64,000 nt of DNA from JABCYV01 sp963696025 (GCA_963696025.1 CAVOII010000007.1:310001-374000); one strand, 5' to 3'; positions 25,860-35,647 are shown, numbered from the stretch's first letter. The notes: a model not told the origin generated them from the letters alone. Numbers and translations are program-made.

Positions 25860-28760
25860 ATGATAGGCGAAATCATCTCGCACTACCGCATCGTCGAAAA
25901 GCTGGGCGGCGGCGGGATGGGTGTCGTCTACAAGGGTGAGGACGTCAAGCTACACCGCTTTGTCGCCCTGAAGTTTCTGCCGGATGCGGTAGCCAAAGAC
26001 TCCCAAGCCTTGGCCCGGTTTCAGCGGGAAGCGCAAGCAGCATCCGCCTTGAACCATCCCAATATCTGCACAATCTATGAGATCGGACAGCAAGACAACG
26101 ATCCCTTTATCGTCATGGAGTTTCTGGATGGCTTGACGCTGAAGCATCGCATCGCCGGGAGACCTATCGATACCGATGTTTTACTCGGCTTGGCGATTGA
26201 GATCGCCGACGCGTTGGATGCTGCTCACACCGAGGGGATCGTTCACCGCGACATCAAGCCTGGCAACATCTTCATTACAAAGCGCGGACATGCCAAGATG
26301 CTGGACTTTGGTCTGGCGAAGGTAACGATTGCTGCGACCTCGTCGAGCAAAATTGCAGCGGCCAGCACCCTGGACGTGACGGTCGAGGAATCGCATCTGA
26401 CCAGCCCCGGCTCGACGCTGGGCACCGTGGCTTATATGTCGCCGGAGCAGGCCCGAGCGAAAGAACTGGATGCGCGAAGTGATTTGTTTTCCTTCGGCGC
26501 CGTGCTCTACGAAATGGCGACGGGCGCGCTGCCGTTTCGCGGGGAGAGTTCAGCGGTGATCTTCAAGGCGATTCTGGACGCCGCGCCAACTGCAGTGGTG
26601 CGGCTGAATCCGGACGTACCGGCAGACTTAGAGAGGATCATCAATAAGGCCCTGGAGAAAGACCGCAACCTGCGCTACCAAAGCGCGGCGGAGATACGGA
26701 CCGATCTGCAGCGATTGAAGCGAGACACAGAGTCGCACGTTTCGACCCCCGCCTTTTCAACCGAACGTGCGGGGACCGCAGCCGGCGGTCGCTCGGGGCG
26801 GCGGGCCAGGTTCAGCCGATATGCGGCGGCGGCCATATTGGTGGCGGTGCTGGTTGCGGGCGGGGTCTACTATCGCTCGCGTCACAGCAAGCGCCTGACC
26901 GATCGAGATACGTTGGTGCTTGCAGATTTTGCCAACAGCACGGGTGATTCTATTTTCGACGATACGCTCAAGACCGCGCTCAGCGTTGCGCTGAACCAGT
27001 CGCCGTTCCTAAATGTCCTCTCCGACAATAAAGTGGCAGACACCTTGCAGCAGATGACCCGTCCACCGGGGACGAAGCTGACGCCTGAGTTGGCACGTGA
27101 GCTGTGCCAGCGTACGGGCAGCAGGGCATACATTGCTGGTTCGATTGGCAGCCTGGGTAGTGAGTACGTGCTGGGGCTGAAGGCGGTGAATTGCCAGAAC
27201 GGAGAGACACTAGCGCAGGAGCAAGTCACGGCATCGGCCAAAGAAAAGGTCTTGGACGTCCTAGGCGGCACGGTTTCCAAGCTGCGTAGTGAACTGGGTG
27301 AATCGCTGGCCACTGTGCAAAGGTTTGATGTTCCCCTGGAGCAGGCCACGACATCTTCACTGGAAGCGCTGAAGGCCTACAGCCTCGGGCAGAGAGCCGA
27401 TCGAGAAAAAGGCCCTAGCGCGGCTTTGCCTTACAACCAACACGCGATCCAACTTGATCCGAATTTTGCCATGGGCTACCTGGCAGTGGGCGGCGAGTAC
27501 TTCAGTCTCGCCGAGCCGGGACGGGCTAGCGAATATTTCACTAAGGCTTTCGAGTTGCGCGACCATGCCAGCGAGCGGGAGAAGTTGGCGCTCGCTGCCA
27601 ACTACTATCTCAATGTCACTGGAGAGCTGGGCAGGGCGGCCCAGGCGTATCAGGAGGAGATTGAGAGCTACCCGCAGAATGCCCGAGGCTACCTCAATCT
27701 GGGCGTTGTCTATGCCGAACAAGGACAGTATGAGAAGTCTGCGGACCTGACCCTGCAGGCACTGCGGCTCAACTCGGACAACGTGGCAGCGTACGACAAT
27801 CTCGCAAACTGCTATCTGGCCTTGCAGCAATTCGACGATGCGCGGAAGACTATCCACGAGGCCCAGGCGCGAAAGTTGGACGACTACATCACCCGCAATG
27901 CTGTGTACGCTCTTGCCTTTTTCGCGTCGGACTCCGCCGCAATGAATGCTCAGCGAGAGTGGTTCGTAGGTAAGCCAGAAGAAAACTATGGCCTCTCACT
28001 TGACTCCGACACTGAGGCGTATACCGGGCGCTTGAGCAAGGCACGCAGCCTGGGCAAGCGGTCAGTAGACTCCGCAATTCGCGCTGATAGCAAGGAGAAC
28101 GGGGCTATATGGCAGGAGAACAGTGCCCTGCGCGAAGCCGCGTACGGCAATATTGCGGAAGCGCGTCGGACAGCGGCGGAAGGCTTAGATCTGGCTCCGG
28201 CGAGCCAGGGCGTCGAGAGTGAAGCCGCGCTTGCGTTTGCCATGGCGGGCGAAACCGGACGGGCCGAAGCGCTGGCTAAGGACCTGAATTCCCGGTATCC
28301 GCTAGACACGCAGATGCAATCGCTCTGGCTGCCGGTGATCCAGGCGCAATTGGCACTGAACCAAAGAAACCCGGCTGCCGCGCTGAATGTTCTGCAGGCG
28401 GCCTACAGCAATGAGTTAGGCCAAATTACGTTTGTTAGCAATCTCTCTTGCCTATATGACATCTATGTACGCGGCGAGGCGTACTTGGCCGCGGGACAGG
28501 CCGCGGCGGCGAGCGCTGAGTTCCAGAGAATCCTTGACCACAGGGGGATCGTGTGGAACTGCTGGACGGGGGCGCTGGCGCGTTTGGGGGTGGCCCGCGC
28601 GAATGTGCAGCAGGCAAAAACTTCGCGGGGCGCAGACGCCGACGCCGCTCGTGTCCGGGCGCTGGCGGCTTACAAAGACTTTCTGACGCTCTGGAAAGAC
28701 GCTGACATCGAGATCCCCATCCTGAAGGAAGCCAAGGCCGAGTACGCGAAGCTGCAGTAG
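25860..28760 (+). CDS. transmembrane serine/threonine kinase with TPR sensor
   Basis: 966 residues. A complete Hanks-type kinase domain occupies residues ~9-285: glycine loop KLGGGGMGVVYKG, K38 in VALKF, HRDIKPGN (129-136), DFGLAKV (D149) and GTVAYMSPEQA. One membrane helix (~321-341) separates it from an external part with a FlgO/TolB-N-like domain (DTLVLADFANSTGDSIFDD) and a series of tetratricopeptide repeats (ARGYLNLGVVYAEQGQYEKS, NVAAYDNLANCYLALQQF). This kinase-TPR layout is very common in Acidobacteria. It stands 234 bases after the C25 protease gene on the same strand. Substrate and signal are unknown. Confidence 0.93.
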   Translation: MIGEIISHYRIVEKLGGGGMGVVYKGEDVKLHRFVALKFLPDAVAKDSQALARFQREAQAASALNHPNICTIYEIGQQDNDPFIVMEFLDGLTLKHRIAGRPIDTDVLLGLAIEIADALDAAHTEGIVHRDIKPGNIFITKRGHAKMLDFGLAKVTIAATSSSKIAAASTLDVTVEESHLTSPGSTLGTVAYMSPEQARAKELDARSDLFSFGAVLYEMATGALPFRGESSAVIFKAILDAAPTAVVRLNPDVPADLERIINKALEKDRNLRYQSAAEIRTDLQRLKRDTESHVSTPAFSTERAGTAAGGRSGRRARFSRYAAAAILVAVLVAGGVYYRSRHSKRLTDRDTLVLADFANSTGDSIFDDTLKTALSVALNQSPFLNVLSDNKVADTLQQMTRPPGTKLTPELARELCQRTGSRAYIAGSIGSLGSEYVLGLKAVNCQNGETLAQEQVTASAKEKVLDVLGGTVSKLRSELGESLATVQRFDVPLEQATTSSLEALKAYSLGQRADREKGPSAALPYNQHAIQLDPNFAMGYLAVGGEYFSLAEPGRASEYFTKAFELRDHASEREKLALAANYYLNVTGELGRAAQAYQEEIESYPQNARGYLNLGVVYAEQGQYEKSADLTLQALRLNSDNVAAYDNLANCYLALQQFDDARKTIHEAQARKLDDYITRNAVYALAFFASDSAAMNAQREWFVGKPEENYGLSLDSDTEAYTGRLSKARSLGKRSVDSAIRADSKENGAIWQENSALREAAYGNIAEARRTAAEGLDLAPASQGVESEAALAFAMAGETGRAEALAKDLNSRYPLDTQMQSLWLPVIQAQLALNQRNPAAALNVLQAAYSNELGQITFVSNLSCLYDIYVRGEAYLAAGQAAAASAEFQRILDHRGIVWNCWTGALARLGVARANVQQAKTSRGADADAARVRALAAYKDFLTLWKDADIEIPILKEAKAEYAKLQ

Positions 28761-28933
28761 CGGCCATTGTAAGAGCCCCGGAGACCAGGCGTACATTGTT
28801 GCGGAGTGCGCTGAAATTGTCCTTCCCGGCGGTCCATTTCTCCGTTTTTGCGGAGGCCGTGTCCGCTGACCCAAACTGCGCTGTCATCGGGCGATTATTC
28901 TTCTTTCCCAATAGGCTTAACGCGGCTCGATGC

Positions 28934-28958
28934 AAAGGTGAGGCGGCGACTCACCTTT
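28934..28958. other. 8-bp stem-loop
   Basis: AAAGGTGA and TCACCTTT form a perfect 8-bp stem with a 9-base loop, 173 bases after the kinase stop and 16 bases before the small ORF at 28975. No U-tract follows, so it is not a classical terminator; it could be a weak terminator or translation-affecting hairpin. Confidence 0.3.
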
Positions 28959-28974
28959 CCGGCGGGATTGACTC

Positions 28975-29151
28975 ATGAAGCCTTTCGTCCGATTTCTGAA
29001 ATTGCTCATGGGCTTCTCCTTGATGACGAGTGCGGTCTACGTAGGCTGGTGGTCGAACCTAAACACCAATAGAGCAGATCTTATCTGTTTCTTCATGCTC
29101 GCGATTGGACTCTTTATTCATGGGCAGGAATGGCGCGATACACGGGGCTAG
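28975..29151 (+). CDS. small two-helix membrane protein
   Basis: 58 residues starting with MKPFVRFLKLLMG. Two hydrophobic segments (LLMGFSLMTSAVYVGWW and LICFFMLAIGLFIHG) are separated by a short polar turn and followed by EWRDTRG. I do not recognise a family. No strong ribosome site is seen, but the even hydrophobic pattern and clean stop support a real small gene. It is isolated from neighbours. Confidence 0.4.
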   Translation: MKPFVRFLKLLMGFSLMTSAVYVGWWSNLNTNRADLICFFMLAIGLFIHGQEWRDTRG

Positions 29152-29335
29152 TAGCTCACATAGTTGCGTAGCTTCCTCTTTCACCGTTCCAGTTTGTTAG
29201 TGAGTTGAGGTCTCGCTCTGAACGGGTTTCCGAACGCAAGCTTGTGACTCGTGGTGGTCGTTGCGGCGCATGCAGGAGGAGTCTCCATCCGGATCCGTCA
29301 CGCGAGGACGGCCGTACTGGCGAGGATCGTGTCGT

Positions 29336-29563
29336 TTAGTCCGGCAACTCGATTTTGTCCGGGTGTTTCTTCTCGCGCTCGTGCTCTTCAGCGAGTACTT
29401 TTTCCAGCCATTTTGCTTGTTTTTCTGCGACTCGCTTGTCCGCAGTCATAGGATGGTGGCCTACAAAGAACTCTTCGCCGCAACCGTCACACCGGAGGGT
29501 GCCCATCTCCTGGAACCCAATCGTTTTCTCCCGGCCGCCTTTCTTTATCGCCACTGCCCTCAT
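29336..29563 (-). CDS. small protein with CxxC zinc motif
   Basis: 75 residues from ATG 29563 (the frame is open further up to 29629; GGAGA lies about 10 bases before the chosen start). It has RCDGCGEEFFVGHHP, a single CxxC plus His pair suggestive of zinc binding, then a highly charged helix (AEKQAKWLEKVLAEEHEREK). I recall similar tiny proteins in Acidobacteria genomes but no function. No operon partner. Confidence 0.55.
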   Translation of the reverse strand: MRAVAIKKGGREKTIGFQEMGTLRCDGCGEEFFVGHHPMTADKRVAEKQAKWLEKVLAEEHEREKKHPDKIELPD

Positions 29564-29629
29564 CACTTCAAGTTCTCCAGATCCGTGGGTCGGCATGGGT
29601 TCACGCGGCGGCGGTTCAACTCTCCGCAC

Positions 29630-29952
29630 TTCTTACAGAAAGCACTTGCACTCGAGATTCTCACGCATCGCTATGTGGCCGGACTGTCGCGCGACAAAAG
29701 CGGCTGCCGTTCGTGGGCTACTAGGACACTGGACAGAAATAAGCCCACGCGTTCTTAGCGACTCGAATGCGCTTGTTTTTCTTGTTCCCCTTTCAACGTA
29801 GATGCGGGAGCTGACTACCGCGTTACCCATTCCCTGTGCTGTTGTAATTGGATCGATCCTAAGCAGCTTTGTTGCACAGTTACGCGTCTGATCCTGGCTA
29901 GCCTCTAAGCCTTCTTGGCTTGGCATTTGCCGTAGTCCTTACCTAGTGGTTA
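29630..29952. other. 323-base stretch with no supported gene
   Basis: Only low-quality short frames occur. There may be a degraded Cys-containing fragment near 29630-29680 on the minus strand, too weak to call. Confidence 0.3.
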
Positions 29953-30282
29953 TTACGTACCGACTTTACCGCCGTCAACCAGCCAGTTCAAGGCTTCTTC
30001 ACGGGTTTCGAAGGTAGGTAATTCGCGCCCGGAAAAGCTTTTTATTTCCCGTCGGAACTCTTCTGGGAAGTTCGATGTTCCGATCCACGCCGATTTCTTG
30101 ATATAGGGCTTGTCGAAGACCGCGGTTTCTTTCATGGCCCGAATAGCTTCCCGATCAAGAGACGATCCAGTGAAATCTGCAAGCAAAAGCACCGAGCTGG
30201 GGGGCTGGACAGTCACGATATCGGGTACCCTTCGAGCAATTTGTTCGGCCTCATTGGCCGAGCAGCTGGAAAAGTCCACTAG
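29953..30282 (-). pseudogene. STAS-like small protein, 3' part cut off by IS5 insertion
   Basis: The reading frame here (DFSSCSANEAEQIARRVPDI, VLLLADFTGSSLDREAIRAM, FSGRELPTFETREEALNWLV) matches a small STAS/SpoIIAA-like family I recall from Acidobacteria and other soil bacteria. The N-terminus is missing at the IS5 edge (30282/30283). It is found on the other side of the element, at 31570-31621, encoding MDTRIQFINHRGKKILL. Removing the element and one CTAG copy restores one continuous 125-residue frame across the join. The gene is therefore inactivated by a precise insertion. Confidence 0.85.
30279..30282. repeat. CTAG target-site duplication, left copy
   Basis: CTAG immediately before the left inverted repeat; matched by CTAG at 31570-31573. 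A 4-base YTAR-type duplication is what IS5-group elements make. Confidence 0.85.
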
Positions 30283-31569
30283 CAGGCTGCTGAAAAACTA
30301 CTCCTAATCCACAGCCGACTATGGTACGAGAAGGCATGCGAGGAGACGATCAGCAGCAGAATCATATGTTCAGTTACTTGTCGCCCGAGATGCGCGTTCG
30401 CCAAGATCATCCGCTGCGCGCTATCCGAGCGATGGTGGACGAAGTCCTCACTCAACTCTCGCGGCGGTTCGACACAATGTACGCCCGCGTGGGCCGTCCG
30501 TCGATTGCGCCCGAGAAATTGTTGCGAGCGCAGTTGCTGCAAATGTTGTACTCGATCCGCAGCGAGCGCTTGCTGATGGAAGAGATGGACTACAACCTGT
30601 TGTTCCGTTGGTTTGTGGGGCTGAACGCGGATGATGACGTATGGGACGCGACGGTGTTCACCAAGAATCGCGACCGCTTGCTGGAGGCCGACATCGCGAA
30701 AGAGTTTCTGGCGCGGGTGGTGGAGCAAGCGCGGGCGAAAGGTCTGACGTCGGATGAGCATTTCACCGTCGACGGCACGCTGCTGGAAGCGTGGGCGAGC
30801 GCCAAGAGTTTTCAGCCCAAGGATGGGAAACCGTCGCCGCCGGACGATCCGGGCAATCCCACGGTGAACTTTCGTGGCGAGCGGCGATCGAACGAGACGC
30901 ATGAGTCGAAAACTGATCCCGAGGCACAGCAGGCGCGCAAGAGTGAGGGGAAAGAGTCCAAGTTGAGTTACAGCGGGAACCTGTTGGTGGAGAACCGCAA
31001 CGGACTGATCGTGGACGCGGAAGTCTTCCAGGCCAACGGAACGGCGGAACGCGACGCGGCCCTGGTGATGCTGGAGCAGATTCCGGGAACGAAGCCTGTG
31101 ACGGTGGGCGGCGACAAAGGGTTTGACACGCGCGGGTTTGTGGCCGAGTGCCGGAATCTGCGGGTGACGCCCCACGTCGCGCAGAACCACGCCCGACCGG
31201 GCGGAAGCGCGATTGATGGCCGCACCGCGCGCCACCCTGGATATGCGCTCAGCCAAAGAAAGAGGAAGCGGATCGAAGAATGCTTTGGCTGGTTGAAGAC
31301 GATTGCGCTGATGCGGAAAGTGCGCCATCGTGGGGTCTGCAAAGTGGACTGGATCTTTACCTTCGCTTGCGCGGCCTACAATCTGGTGCGCATGCGAAAC
31401 TTGGTGGTGGCCGCAGTTCCGGCGTTGTAAGTCAGAGTCGACGTGTGTCTCGCGCAGCATCGAGTTAGAAGCAGCAGTCGAAAAAACACCGGAAATCGAA
31501 CCCATCGACATCATCAACGATGAGCAATAGAAAGAAAAACCCGCTGCACCTCAATTTTTCAGCAGCCTG
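30283..31569 (+). mobile_element. IS5-family insertion sequence (1287 bp)
   Basis: Both ends are visible: 15-bp perfect terminal inverted repeats (CAGGCTGCTGAAAAA at 30283-30297 and its complement at 31555-31569), flanked by CTAG duplications. It carries one full-length transposase gene. Intact ends, an intact gene and perfect target repeats suggest a recent insertion. It interrupts the STAS-like gene encoded on the opposite strand. Confidence 0.92.
30321..31430 (+). CDS. IS5-family transposase
   Basis: 369 residues. An N-terminal DUF772-type helical domain (MFSYLSPEMRVRQDHPLRAI, RPSIAPEKLLRAQLLQMLYS) is followed by a DDE catalytic domain: first Asp in HFTVDGTLLEAWAS, second in GGDKGFDTRGF, and Glu in RIEECFGWLKT. 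The insertion between the first two (PDDPGNPTVNFRGERRSNET) is typical of this group. Translation may start at 30321 or at the Met in MFSYLS (30366). No frameshift is needed. It moves the element at 30283-31569. Confidence 0.93.
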   Translation: MVREGMRGDDQQQNHMFSYLSPEMRVRQDHPLRAIRAMVDEVLTQLSRRFDTMYARVGRPSIAPEKLLRAQLLQMLYSIRSERLLMEEMDYNLLFRWFVGLNADDDVWDATVFTKNRDRLLEADIAKEFLARVVEQARAKGLTSDEHFTVDGTLLEAWASAKSFQPKDGKPSPPDDPGNPTVNFRGERRSNETHESKTDPEAQQARKSEGKESKLSYSGNLLVENRNGLIVDAEVFQANGTAERDAALVMLEQIPGTKPVTVGGDKGFDTRGFVAECRNLRVTPHVAQNHARPGGSAIDGRTARHPGYALSQRKRKRIEECFGWLKTIALMRKVRHRGVCKVDWIFTFACAAYNLVRMRNLVVAAVPAL

Positions 31570-31621
31570 CTAGAAGAATCTTTTTCCCACGATGATTGAT
31601 GAACTGGATACGCGTATCCAT
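31570..31621 (-). pseudogene. STAS-like small protein, 5' fragment with start codon
   Basis: ATG at 31621 has GGAG about 8 bases upstream and encodes MDTRIQFINHRGKKILL up to the CTAG duplication. It is the separated N-terminus of the fragment at 29953-30282. Confidence 0.8.
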
Positions 31622-32339
31622 ATGCAAGACTCCGCGATGCACTTTGTGCGAATAGACCAGCCAAAAGGAATGGTTATTTCACGGTGCGGAGCAGCTCCAT
31701 TCGCCGCTTCGCATACACACCTTATTTCCCGCCTTCGAACGGCTAACAGCATCCGAGCCATTGTTGTTCTAGCAGGCCGCCATCGTTATGGAATAAATTG
31801 CTAGTCCTTGTTCTGAAAACGGAACAAACAATCCAACGTCGGCTGCGTGGGTACTAGTCAAAGCGTCACCGCAGGCCACGCTACCAGACAGTTCCAGGCC
31901 AATAGACTTCCCCTTTCGCGAGCAGGGTCCAGTCCATGCGCGCCCAAGTTATTGGTCGGCGTCACGCCCGACTTTGTGATGTGCGCGATGCGGTGCTGTC
32001 GAACAATTTGCTACGCCTTGACACGGAACGACTGTCACGCATACGGTTCTTAGATGTTGGCTGGAATATTTACACTCCGACAATTAGGTATTGCCATCGT
32101 CATCGTGCTGACCGTGATTTTTCTTTTTGGGGTACTGAAGCCCAAATGAAACTGATAGAAATCTGCGGGCCGTTCACGGCAGAGGGACAGTGCGTAGACC
32201 ACCTTTGGGTCTGGCTAGCCCAAAGGCGTCCGCCGCGCGACTCGGAGCCGGCCAAGATTTCGTGAAGTGAGTGGTTCGCCTCCTAGGCCAGCAGAGTCTT
32301 CCGCGGACTCCTCAGAGCAACTAGGACGAGGAGTAGTGG
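31622..32339. other. mostly empty 718-base stretch; possible 31-residue membrane peptide
   Basis: No family-like gene. One tiny frame at 32054-32149 (+) encodes a 31-residue peptide with a single hydrophobic helix (LGIAIVIVLTVIFLFGV) ending in LKPK; it could be a small membrane protein or chance. A 6-bp inverted repeat, TTGTTC at 31808 and GAACAA at 31822, lies downstream of the STAS-like promoter region. Confidence 0.3.
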
Positions 32340-33533
32340 TTATGCCACGGACTCTCGATAAAGCCGAACCAACCGAGCGGCTTCGTACGCAAGGGTGAAG
32401 CCCTGCAGAACAGTTTTGCGAGCTGCTGCGCCCATCTCGAGGCGAAGCTGCGCTCTCTGCAACAGGACACTTAGGGTTTCGCTTAATTCATATGGGTCGT
32501 CTGGATCAATTAGGCAACCGTTGATGCCTTGCTCAATCACTTCCTCGACGCCCTGACCCTGGCAGGCAATGACGGGCTTCGCCGCGGACATTGCTTCCAG
32601 GTAAACGCTGCCTAACTCTTCATGGCGGCTCGGCAAGGCGAAGATCGTGCAGCGCCGCATTGCCGCAGCAATCTGGCTTCGACACTGACGTCCGAGGAAG
32701 CGGGTCTTTTCTGCAATGCCAAGCTCGCGGCTCAGCCGCTCCAATCGCGGTTTTTCAGGGCCCTCTCCGACAATCTCCCACAGACAATCTCCTTGAGTCT
32801 GATGGATGGCACCGAGCGCTCGCAACAGCAGCTCGTGCGTGCTGGAGGGAATCAGGTTACCGACGCTGAGCATTACTGCGGGCACAGCGTCATTGATCGA
32901 AGGAGCAAAAATCTGCGGATCGACACCGTTATAAATCACCACTGCGTTTACTGGCGCCGCTGCGCCTTCGACTACTCGGTCGCGAACTTTTTCACTGACG
33001 CATATTACGCGGCGCGCCGAGCGACAGACCAATCGCGAGACGCGTTTACACCAGTTCTCAGCATAGCCCTTGATCTTATTGGAATACGCATCCAGCTCAT
33101 GAACTGTTACCACAAAGGGAATCTTAAGTTCATGGCTGAGCAACGTGGCAGCGTGCCCGCAGGGCAAAGGCGCGTGCGCATGGATGACATCAATGGGCCT
33201 AGCGTTATGTAAGCGACGAATTTCCGCCAGAAGGCTACTGAAGAGAAAAGCTCCAGACGTCGGAGGCCCGAAACCGCCAGGCAGCACAGAGAATCGATGC
33301 CAACGGGCGGAAATCGCGGACTTCGAGGGGAGTGCACGATCGCAGTATGAGGGCTGCACTGCAATGACCGTGTTCACCACGCCCAGTCGTTCCAGCCAAA
33401 GGAGGGGCTCGGCGACAAAACAACCGCGAACATCGTCCTCCAGAACAGGATAAAAAGGGGTCAGTGTGAGCACGTGAAGAGTTTTTCCAGGTGGGGTGAA
33501 TATTTCCGCTGATAACGCAGGGCCGGAAGTCAT
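32340..33533 (-). CDS. family 4 glycosyltransferase
   Basis: 397 residues with the GT-B, GT4 pattern: N-terminal TLTPFYPVLEDDVRGCF, HAHAPLPCGHAA and VVTVHELDAYS in the acceptor domain, then a donor domain with LSVGNLIPSS, EIVGEGPEK and the E-x7-E motif (EELGSVYLEAMSAAKPVIA). These enzymes transfer sugars from nucleotide donors to growing polysaccharide or lipid-linked chains. It lies upstream-facing next to the deacetylase-fold gene at 33653 on the same strand (119-base gap), so both probably belong to one surface-polysaccharide unit. The sugar is unknown. Confidence 0.9.
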   Translation of the reverse strand: MTSGPALSAEIFTPPGKTLHVLTLTPFYPVLEDDVRGCFVAEPLLWLERLGVVNTVIAVQPSYCDRALPSKSAISARWHRFSVLPGGFGPPTSGAFLFSSLLAEIRRLHNARPIDVIHAHAPLPCGHAATLLSHELKIPFVVTVHELDAYSNKIKGYAENWCKRVSRLVCRSARRVICVSEKVRDRVVEGAAAPVNAVVIYNGVDPQIFAPSINDAVPAVMLSVGNLIPSSTHELLLRALGAIHQTQGDCLWEIVGEGPEKPRLERLSRELGIAEKTRFLGRQCRSQIAAAMRRCTIFALPSRHEELGSVYLEAMSAAKPVIACQGQGVEEVIEQGINGCLIDPDDPYELSETLSVLLQRAQLRLEMGAAARKTVLQGFTLAYEAARLVRLYRESVA

Positions 33534-33652
33534 GGGAGGCGAGCCGTCTTCTTCTTCCTAGTCACATTAATGATAATTACATGAATAATAATGATAGCGG
33601 GAAAGGAATAATCCCCGAGAACGCCGGCCGTAGGACTGGGAACAGCCATTAT

Positions 33653-34828
33653 CTATTTAATGCTTTGGGAGTGAGCGAGGGATTGGGCGGCGTCCTGCAG
33701 CTTGACCTCAACCGAAACCGATCCATGTGTTGCCTTAAATCTTCCACGAGTGGTGATGCTGTACAAATCACTATCATGCACGTACAGCAAGTTGGGATAC
33801 TTTGCTTCGAGCCCGGAAAGGAAGTCGTCTAGTACTTGCAATGTGGGCCCGCGGAAGTCCCTGAGCGCGGACTGAAAGTTGATCGCCTCTACCGAGATGA
33901 CGGCCGGGATACCACGCGCAAAGCATTGCTCTGCAAGTTGCATGTATTTTTCGATGCAGAGCTCTCGTTGTGAAGGTTCGAAATCAATTGTCCGATGAAG
34001 GTTGAGAATCTCGCACTCGCCGATGTGCGGAGCCCGTGGCGCCCCGCTTCCGTTCTGGGCGACTCGCACTCCACACCGCGACCAGGCGACATAGGTATCT
34101 CTATTTGCACGGTAGCCCGGTGCACAGGCGGATACCGGGGTCGTGAAAAGGAATTTCCTGAAGGTATCCGCCGCTTCACGGATCATTTCTGTCTGAGTCT
34201 CGGCGGAGAGGAAACCGGGATAAGGTTTCTCGGGATTGCAGTATTCATAGCCAACCCAGGGCATCCGCCAATAAATGTAGGGGGTTTCTGCCTTCCAGAG
34301 AGTCTGTAGCAACTCGGCTCGCTCTCCTCTTTCTGAAAGTGCATGCTCCACCGCACGCCGGCAGAAGTGGGTCAACCCATGAAGCGCGGGGTAAAAGACG
34401 CCTTGAGTGATACCCAGCCGGTAAGCCTCAATGAGTCCCGGACGTTTCCATTTCCCAGGGAGCCCTTCGGATAAAGGCAACAAGTGAATCCGCTCCCAAC
34501 CGTCTGCCAACATCTTCCGGAAATCCAAGTTGGCCATAACAAAATTCATTACCAAACAAGCCGCGCGCCCAGTCGAGTCACGATGGCGCTTCAGCATGTC
34601 CCGCAGTATCGTTACGTCGTCGGCAGTTTCCAGAGTGTAAAAGTCGTAAGGACGCTCTCCCAGCCGCATGCCACTAGCGCGAAGTTGTTCGAAGCCCTCC
34701 TGGTCCCGCACGCCCACCCGCCCCCAACCGTCGCTGTGCAAAAGAACCAATGGGCGGGAAAAGGAGTAGCCGCGGACCGTTGAAGTCTGGCCACGTTTGC
34801 GGAGCTTGTGTAGAAAGTCAAGCCTCAT
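33653..34828 (-). CDS. deacetylase-fold protein of polysaccharide cluster
   Basis: 391 residues from ATG 34828, chosen by comparison with the decayed paralogue at 62790-63165 whose start aligns there. Features resembling the NodB/CE4 polysaccharide-deacetylase fold: PLVLLHSDGWGRVG (Asp near the first metal motif), PALHGLTHF (H-x3-H) and CAPGYRAN. The family is not one I can name and activity is unproven. It precedes the GT4 gene on the same strand. Part of it (33970-34059) is repeated almost exactly at 62882-62971. Confidence 0.65.
   Translation of the reverse strand: MRLDFLHKLRKRGQTSTVRGYSFSRPLVLLHSDGWGRVGVRDQEGFEQLRASGMRLGERPYDFYTLETADDVTILRDMLKRHRDSTGRAACLVMNFVMANLDFRKMLADGWERIHLLPLSEGLPGKWKRPGLIEAYRLGITQGVFYPALHGLTHFCRRAVEHALSERGERAELLQTLWKAETPYIYWRMPWVGYEYCNPEKPYPGFLSAETQTEMIREAADTFRKFLFTTPVSACAPGYRANRDTYVAWSRCGVRVAQNGSGAPRAPHIGECEILNLHRTIDFEPSQRELCIEKYMQLAEQCFARGIPAVISVEAINFQSALRDFRGPTLQVLDDFLSGLEAKYPNLLYVHDSDLYSITTRGRFKATHGSVSVEVKLQDAAQSLAHSQSIK
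33970..34059. repeat. 90-bp direct repeat shared with 62882-62971
   Basis: By eye only one base differs over 90 positions between this segment and 62882-62971. It lies in the coding region for NGSGAPRAPHIGECEILNLH of the deacetylase-fold gene. Confidence 0.85.
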
Positions 34829-35263
34829 GCGTCGCCCACTGTCCGACCCGAAACCGGCTTCCGCACCATTTCCTGGTAACAAGGCAAAATACAAGGACCT
34901 TTCCAAGTTTTAAGCTGACTCATCGGCACAAAAATACTTCCTGCCTCAGCATTCTGTAGCAGAAATCGCGTTCAGCCTCAAAAACCAAACGGGGAATGAT
35001 CAGGCGGCTTGCAGAGAAGCCCGTTCCCTGAAGCTATAGAAATAATAAATAATAAAGAGAGAGGAGTTGGCATCATACTTCTGGTACCGTTGACATCTTC
35101 GCTTTCTTTCGCGCTGGGATCAGACTCCTTCGTATAATTCGTGAGTAAAGAAGCCAACCAGCGATCCTATAAGTGTATTCGCGATTTTACGTCGTTCTCC
35201 ACACCTTCCGCTTATAGACTGTCTCAAATATTGGGCTTTATAGTCTTAAACTCGCTGAATATC
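34829..35263. other. intergenic stretch before the zinc-ribbon remnant
   Basis: No supported gene. There is an AT-rich patch near 35041-35060 and a perfect TATAAT at 35133-35138 that may be a -10 box for rightward transcription into the zinc-ribbon frame; a matching -35 is not clear. Confidence 0.35.
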
Positions 35264-35376
35264 GTGTGCCCGCACTGCGGCCATTCGATTCCCCGAACGA
35301 AGTTTTACGGATTGAAATGGAGCGCATTCGCTGCCCAGAGTGTGCGGTGAGTCTTCAGAGAGCGGCGGGCACGTAG
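35264..35376 (+). pseudogene. tiny zinc-ribbon protein with frameshift
   Basis: From GTG 35264 the frame reads VCPHCGHSIPRTKFYG with a first CxxC; the second half of the ribbon (RIEMERIRCPECAVSLQRAA) is one frame over, starting about 35310 and ending at TAG 35374. Joined, they give a normal two-CxxC ribbon. Either a one-base indel broke the gene or the assembly is wrong here. Confidence 0.4.
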
Positions 35377-35443
35377 GTCGGGCGTTCACGTCCCGGAATG
35401 GCATGGCACGGTTTGGAGGCTACGTAAGGGGGAAAGCAAAAGC

Positions 35444-35473
35444 GCCTCAGATCACTGGGGGCTGATCTGAGGC
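35444..35473 (-). terminator. Rho-independent-like terminator for leftward transcription
   Basis: A perfect 11-bp stem (GCCTCAGATCA / TGATCTGAGGC) with an 8-base loop. Read leftward it is followed by GCTTTTGCTTT, a modest U-rich tract. It lies about 175 bases past the stop of the gene at 35648 on the same strand. Confidence 0.6.
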
Positions 35474-35647
35474 TGCCTTCCGCATCGCGTCCGTAAGCAG
35501 TCCTCTCCCCCGAGCAACTGCTCAGCGACAAGAGACTCTAGGCCATTTCATTGCACAACGTAAACAGCCTACTCGAATAGGTTTGCGCTAGACGAATGGT
35601 CGGGCTGCCAGGCTGTGCTCGCGTCACGATATGTCAATTTTGCGCAC

